From CAZOGW01 sp964579415 (lineage in GTDB: Bacteria > Actinomycetota > Acidimicrobiia > Spongiisociales > UBA5794), in assembly GCA_964579415.1 (NCBI GenBank), contig CAZOGW010000063.1:1-16886 (forward strand): a stretch of DNA of 16,886 bases. The letters run 5' to 3'. Position 1 is the stretch's first letter; every line of letters begins with the position of its first letter. Below the pieces are notes generated by a model. That model saw nothing but the letters and a program-made list of their open reading frames with translations. It searched no databases and had not been told where the DNA came from. The translations under genes and the position numbers were made by a program. Shown here one piece after another: positions 14,366 to 16,886 of this stretch.

Positions 14366-15064
14366 ATGAAGACCGTTCCAGATGTGATCGACAGGTTGCG
14401 TGAGGTCGCCGGCGAGACCCGCTGGCCCGACGGCGCCCGCATCTTCAACCGGGTCTACCTGAGGGTCACCGAGCGGGTCCTCGAAGGCCTGGAATCGCCC
14501 GACTGCCCCTACCGGGACCCCGAGTTCATGGCTCAGCTCGACGTCGACTTCGCCCGGCTCTGGATCGACGCCTACGAGGCCGCCAGGCGGGGGGACACCG
14601 TGCCCGACGCCTGGGCGCCCCTCTTCGAGCACAGGCGCCGCCGCGACATCCTTCCCATCCAGTTCGCCCTGGCCGGAATGAACGCCCACATCGAGCACGA
14701 CCTGCCTCTCGCCGTGATCGAAACATGCCGGTCCCGGGGCGTCACCCCCCGGCGTGCCCAGGTGCGGGCCGACTACGAGACGGTCAACGCCGTGCTGGCG
14801 ACCGTCGAGGCCGAGATACGCCACAGCTTCCTCGACGACCTGCAGAAACACGCCGACCGCTACGTCGGCCCGGTGGTGCACGTGGTCAACGCCTGGAGCA
14901 TCGACAAGGCGCGGGACCTGGCCTGGATCAGCGTCGAGGCGCTCTGGGCGCTGCGCCGCCTCCCCCCGCTGGCCTCCCGCTACACCGCCGCCCTCGCCGA
15001 CACCGTCGGCATGACCTCCCGCTACCTGTTGACCCCCCTGGTCACCGGCGGCGCGGGGAAGTGA
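14366..15064 (+). CDS. DUF5995 family protein
   Basis: A 232-residue soluble, mostly helical protein. Its layout matches DUF5995: an N-terminal VIDRLREVAG helix, IFNRVYLRVTERVLEGLES, LDVDFARLWIDAYEAAR, then the family hallmark PIQFALAGMNAHIEHDLPLAV. The C-terminal half has FLDDLQKHADRYVG and WSIDKARDLAW. The biochemical role of the family is unknown; the conserved His/Asp/Asn residues in GMNAHIEHD could be an active or metal site. No signal peptide is present. The ATG at 14366 has only a weak GTGGGG upstream. It stands alone between the CcoP-like and ChrA genes, and the 56-nt gap before it shows no clear terminator. Confidence 0.8.
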   Translation: MKTVPDVIDRLREVAGETRWPDGARIFNRVYLRVTERVLEGLESPDCPYRDPEFMAQLDVDFARLWIDAYEAARRGDTVPDAWAPLFEHRRRRDILPIQFALAGMNAHIEHDLPLAVIETCRSRGVTPRRAQVRADYETVNAVLATVEAEIRHSFLDDLQKHADRYVGPVVHVVNAWSIDKARDLAWISVEALWALRRLPPLASRYTAALADTVGMTSRYLLTPLVTGGAGK

Positions 15065-15137
15065 GCCCTGGCGCCGGCCCGCTTCGGGGAGGCTCCCCTA
15101 CCGCGGTTCCGTCACTGAGACCTCCGCCCGCCGGCGG

Positions 15138-16337
15138 ATGACCCGAGAGGCCGGTGGTGTGACGAAGGGGGACGGCGACGGAGCGGGGCAGATCGGTCAG
15201 GTGACGCGCCTGATGGGGCGGCTCGGGTTCACCGCCTTCGGGGGGCCGGCGGCACACATCGCCATGATGCACGACGAGGTGGTGACGCGGCGGGGGTGGA
15301 TGGACGACCAGCGTTTCGTCGATCTCGTCGGGGTCACCAACCTCATCCCCGGCCCCAACTCGACCGAGATGGCGATGCACATCGGCCACGAGCGGGCCGG
15401 GTGGCGCGGCCTGCTCGCCGGCGGGGCCGCCTTCATCCTGCCCGCCGCCGCCATCACGCTGGTACTGGCCTGGCTGTACGTCGAGTACGGCACGACTCCG
15501 CGGGGGGAGGCTCTCCTCCGCGGCGTCAAGCCCGTGGTGGTGATCATCGTTGCCCAGGCACTGCTCAAGCTGGGACGGTCCACGCTGCGGGGCTGGCGCC
15601 GGGGTCTTGTCGCCGTGGCCGCCCTCGCCGCCTATCTGGCGGGGGCCAACGAGTTGGTCATCCTCGCCGGCGGCGCCGCCGTCGTGTTCGCCCTGCGTCG
15701 CGCCGGCGCCGCCGGTCGGGCCGCTCCGCTGTTCGTCCCCGGTGCCGGCGGGCGGGGTTGGCTCGGCGGAGGCCTGGTGGCGTCATGGCTGGCTGCCGAG
15801 GGAGACGCCGGGGCGATATCGCTGGGGCGCCTGTTCCTGGTGTTCTTCAAGGCGGGGGCGCTCCTCTATGGCTCGGGCTACGTGCTGCTGGCCTTCCTGG
15901 AGAACGACCTGGTTCGCGGGCTCGGCGTCCTCACCCAGGACCAGCTCATCGACGCCGTCGCCATCGGGCAGCTCACCCCTGGACCGGTGTTCACCACGGC
16001 GACGTTCGTCGGCTACGTCCTCGCCGGTGTCCCCGGCGCCGCGGTCGCCACCGCGGGGATCTTCCTACCTTCGTTCCTGCTCGTCGGGGCGGTCACCCCG
16101 CTGGCACGCCGGGTGCGTGACCGGGAATGGACCGCGGCGCTCCTCGACGGCGTCAACGCCGCCGCCCTCGGCCTCATGGCCGGCGTCACCCTGATCCTCG
16201 CCGGCGACGCCTTCGTCGACCCCCTCTCCCTCGCCCTCGCTGCGGCCGCCGCTCTCATCCTGTGGCGTACCCGCCTCAACACCGCCTGGCTCATCCTCGT
16301 CGGAGCCCTCGTCGGCCTAGTGGCCAGCTCGTTGTGA
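15138..16337 (+). CDS. chrA: ChrA family chromate transporter (two-domain form)
   Basis: A 399-residue membrane protein made of two homologous CHR domains. Domain 1 shows LGFTAFGGPAAHIAMM, GWMDDQRFVDLVGVTNLIPG and PNSTEMAMHIG. Domain 2 shows FFKAGALLYGSGYVLLAFLE, DAVAIGQLTPGPVFTTATFV and GYVLAGVPGA. These are the paired signatures of long-chain ChrA, a probable chromate/sulfate anion exporter. Hydrophobic spans fill the rest, with a short basic loop near residue 190 between domains. ATG 15138 is given. GTG 15159 is equally likely, having GAGAGG about 9 nt upstream and removing seven leader residues. Natural substrate specificity cannot be told from sequence. Confidence 0.9.
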   Translation: MTREAGGVTKGDGDGAGQIGQVTRLMGRLGFTAFGGPAAHIAMMHDEVVTRRGWMDDQRFVDLVGVTNLIPGPNSTEMAMHIGHERAGWRGLLAGGAAFILPAAAITLVLAWLYVEYGTTPRGEALLRGVKPVVVIIVAQALLKLGRSTLRGWRRGLVAVAALAAYLAGANELVILAGGAAVVFALRRAGAAGRAAPLFVPGAGGRGWLGGGLVASWLAAEGDAGAISLGRLFLVFFKAGALLYGSGYVLLAFLENDLVRGLGVLTQDQLIDAVAIGQLTPGPVFTTATFVGYVLAGVPGAAVATAGIFLPSFLLVGAVTPLARRVRDREWTAALLDGVNAAALGLMAGVTLILAGDAFVDPLSLALAAAAALILWRTRLNTAWLILVGALVGLVASSL

Positions 16338-16540
16338 GCCGCTTCGTGGGGCCGGGTTTCGTCCTCCCCCGCCGCTTCGTGGGCCCGGGTTTCGTCCTCC
16401 CCCGCCGCTTGGTGGGGCCGGGTTTCGTCCTCCCCCGCCGCTTCGGCGGGGGAGGTGGACGATCGGCTCGCCTGGCGGGATCAGATCTGATTGCGTGCAC
16501 AGGCCTGTGGTTGGCCGATCGGCCGGAGGGGGTCTTCGCC
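16338..16540. repeat. 33-nt tandem repeat block A with capping hairpin
   Basis: Starting directly after the chrA stop, three contiguous 33-nt units (16338-16370, 16371-16403, 16404-16436) have the form GCCGCTT, a variable CGTGGGG/GGTGGGG segment, then CCGGGTTTCGTCCTCCCCC. A fourth, altered unit folds into the hairpin listed separately. A tail follows: TGGACGATCGGCTCGCCTGG, variable sequence with several perfect 12-bp palindromes, and CGGAGGGGGTCTTCG. The same order recurs 344 nt later in block B. The whole stretch 16338-16886 contains no believable gene. Confidence 0.85.
16429..16455 (+). other. very stable hairpin capping block A
   Basis: CCTCCCCCGCCG, loop CTT, CGGCGGGGGAGG: a perfect 12-bp, almost all-GC stem. 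No T-run follows, so it is not a standard intrinsic terminator, though it lies about 90 nt after chrA. Confidence 0.75.
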
Positions 16541-16599
16541 TGAGGTCCGTGTTGAGCTGGCTGCGAGCCGGGGGAGGGTGAGCGATGAAGACCCCCCTC
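16526..16599. repeat. inverted repeat between the two repeat blocks
   Basis: GAGGGGGTCTTC (16526-16537) faces GAAGACCCCCCTC (16587-16599), complementary apart from one bulged base, around a 49-nt spacer. Confidence 0.6.
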
Positions 16600-16601
16600 G
16601 A

Positions 16602-16658
16602 CCCGCCCTCCGCAAAGCCTGCGGGCGGGCCACTCCCCCCGTCAAAGCCCGGGGGGAG
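16602..16658 (+). other. two GC-rich hairpins between the repeat blocks
   Basis: CCCGC plus CCGC (16602-16613, with a 3-nt bulge) pair with GCGG plus GCGGG (16621-16629). CTCCCCCCG (16633-16641) pairs with CGGGGGGAG (16650-16658) across the loop TCAAAGCC. The second is a perfect 9-bp stem. Neither has a T-tract. Confidence 0.55.
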
Positions 16659-16681
16659 ATGAAAGAGCTTCGCCCTTCCCC

Positions 16682-16886
16682 GCCGCTTGGTGGGGCCGGG
16701 TTTCATCCTCCCCCGCCGCTTCGTGGGCCCGGGTTTCATCCTCCCCCGCCGCTTGGTGGGGCCGGGTTTCGTCCTCCCCCGCCGCTTCGGTGGGGGAGGT
16801 GGACGATCGGCTCGCCTGGCGTAGTGACGCTTGATGGCGTGGTGCAGTCTTGCCGTAGGCCGATCGGACGGAGGGGGTCTTCGTCC
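16682..16886. repeat. 33-nt tandem repeat block B (runs off the window)
   Basis: Three 33-nt units (16682-16714, 16715-16747, 16748-16780) copy the order of block A, with CATCCTCC replacing CGTCCTCC in the first two. The fourth unit again forms a hairpin, and the tail TGGACGATCGGCTCGCCTGG and the GGCCGATCGG..CGGAGGGGGTCTTCG segment recur. The middle of the tail differs from block A. The element is cut by the window edge, so more copies may follow. Confidence 0.85.
16773..16799 (+). other. hairpin capping block B
   Basis: CCTCCCCCGCCG, loop CTT, CGGTGGGGGAGG. It is the same 12-bp stem as in block A except that one G-C pair has become G-T, which would remain a wobble pair in RNA. Confidence 0.7.

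Noticed and set aside
16480..16524. Three perfect 12-bp palindromes in the tail of block A (ATCAGATCTGAT, CACAGGCCTGTG, GGCCGATCGGCC)
   Set aside because: Only the last is nearly kept in block B. Without conservation they may be chance; noted inside the repeat entry only.
16317..16739. Long minus-strand open frame of 140 codons through the repeat blocks, with repeated GRTKPGPTKRR-like units
   Set aside because: The 33-nt unit is a multiple of three and GC-rich, so several frames stay open. The translations are low-complexity and no ribosome site or domain is seen.
16338..16886. CRISPR array
   Set aside because: The 33-nt units are contiguous with no spacers, and no cas genes are near.

Overview
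The window is high-GC DNA, probably from an actinobacterium and most likely class Acidimicrobiia. The pointers are a Rex repressor, a Thr-rich lipoprotein lytic transglycosylase, a DUF5995 protein, paired bacterial PH-domain membrane proteins, and leaderless-type starts. This lineage call is inference from family content and composition; no rRNA or other taxonomic marker is present. No tRNA, rRNA, integrase, transposase or CRISPR array was seen.

Layout, left to right. (a) 1-2244: the tail of an unidentified gene, a possible 31-residue membrane peptide (-), a glutaredoxin-like protein (+), a lipoprotein lytic transglycosylase (-) and rex (+). (b) 2315-4262: two translationally coupled bacterial PH-domain membrane proteins of YdbS/YdbT type (-). 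(c) 4338-10323: a respiratory operon on the minus strand. In transcription order it encodes a 4-TM protein, a 2[4Fe-4S] ferredoxin, a b6-type cytochrome b, a subunit IV with a long Ala/Pro-rich N-terminal arm, a Rieske protein, a membrane-anchored diheme cytochrome c and a membrane protein with a Flp-pilin-like start. (d) 10437-14309, plus strand: a GPDPase-membrane-domain protein, then a two-gene unit. That unit is a CcoN-CcoO fusion followed by a CcoP-like monoheme cytochrome c. (e) 14366-16337: a DUF5995 protein and a ChrA-type chromate transporter. (f) 16338-16886: no gene; two related blocks of 33-nt tandem repeats, each capped by a very stable hairpin.

The most interesting system is the respiratory region (c)+(d). 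The bc/b6-type complex is complete on its face: two cytochrome b fragments, Rieske and a diheme c. It sits next to a cbb3-like unit whose CcoN half keeps the CcoN backbone but lacks every histidine that would hold the low-spin heme, the high-spin heme and CuB. It therefore cannot be a classical oxygen-reducing subunit, while the attached CcoO domain still has its CxxCH and Met ligands. The two units also share a short helical motif: it occurs twice in the N-terminal arm of subunit IV and once at the N-terminus of the CcoP-like cytochrome. My inference is that the two units form one electron-transfer assembly or supercomplex, with the ligand-less CcoN acting as a scaffold.

Repeats also mark the window. 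Tandem heptamers built on GTAC occur at three intergenic sites (74-129, 4304-4338, 9225-9259), one of them inside the respiratory operon.
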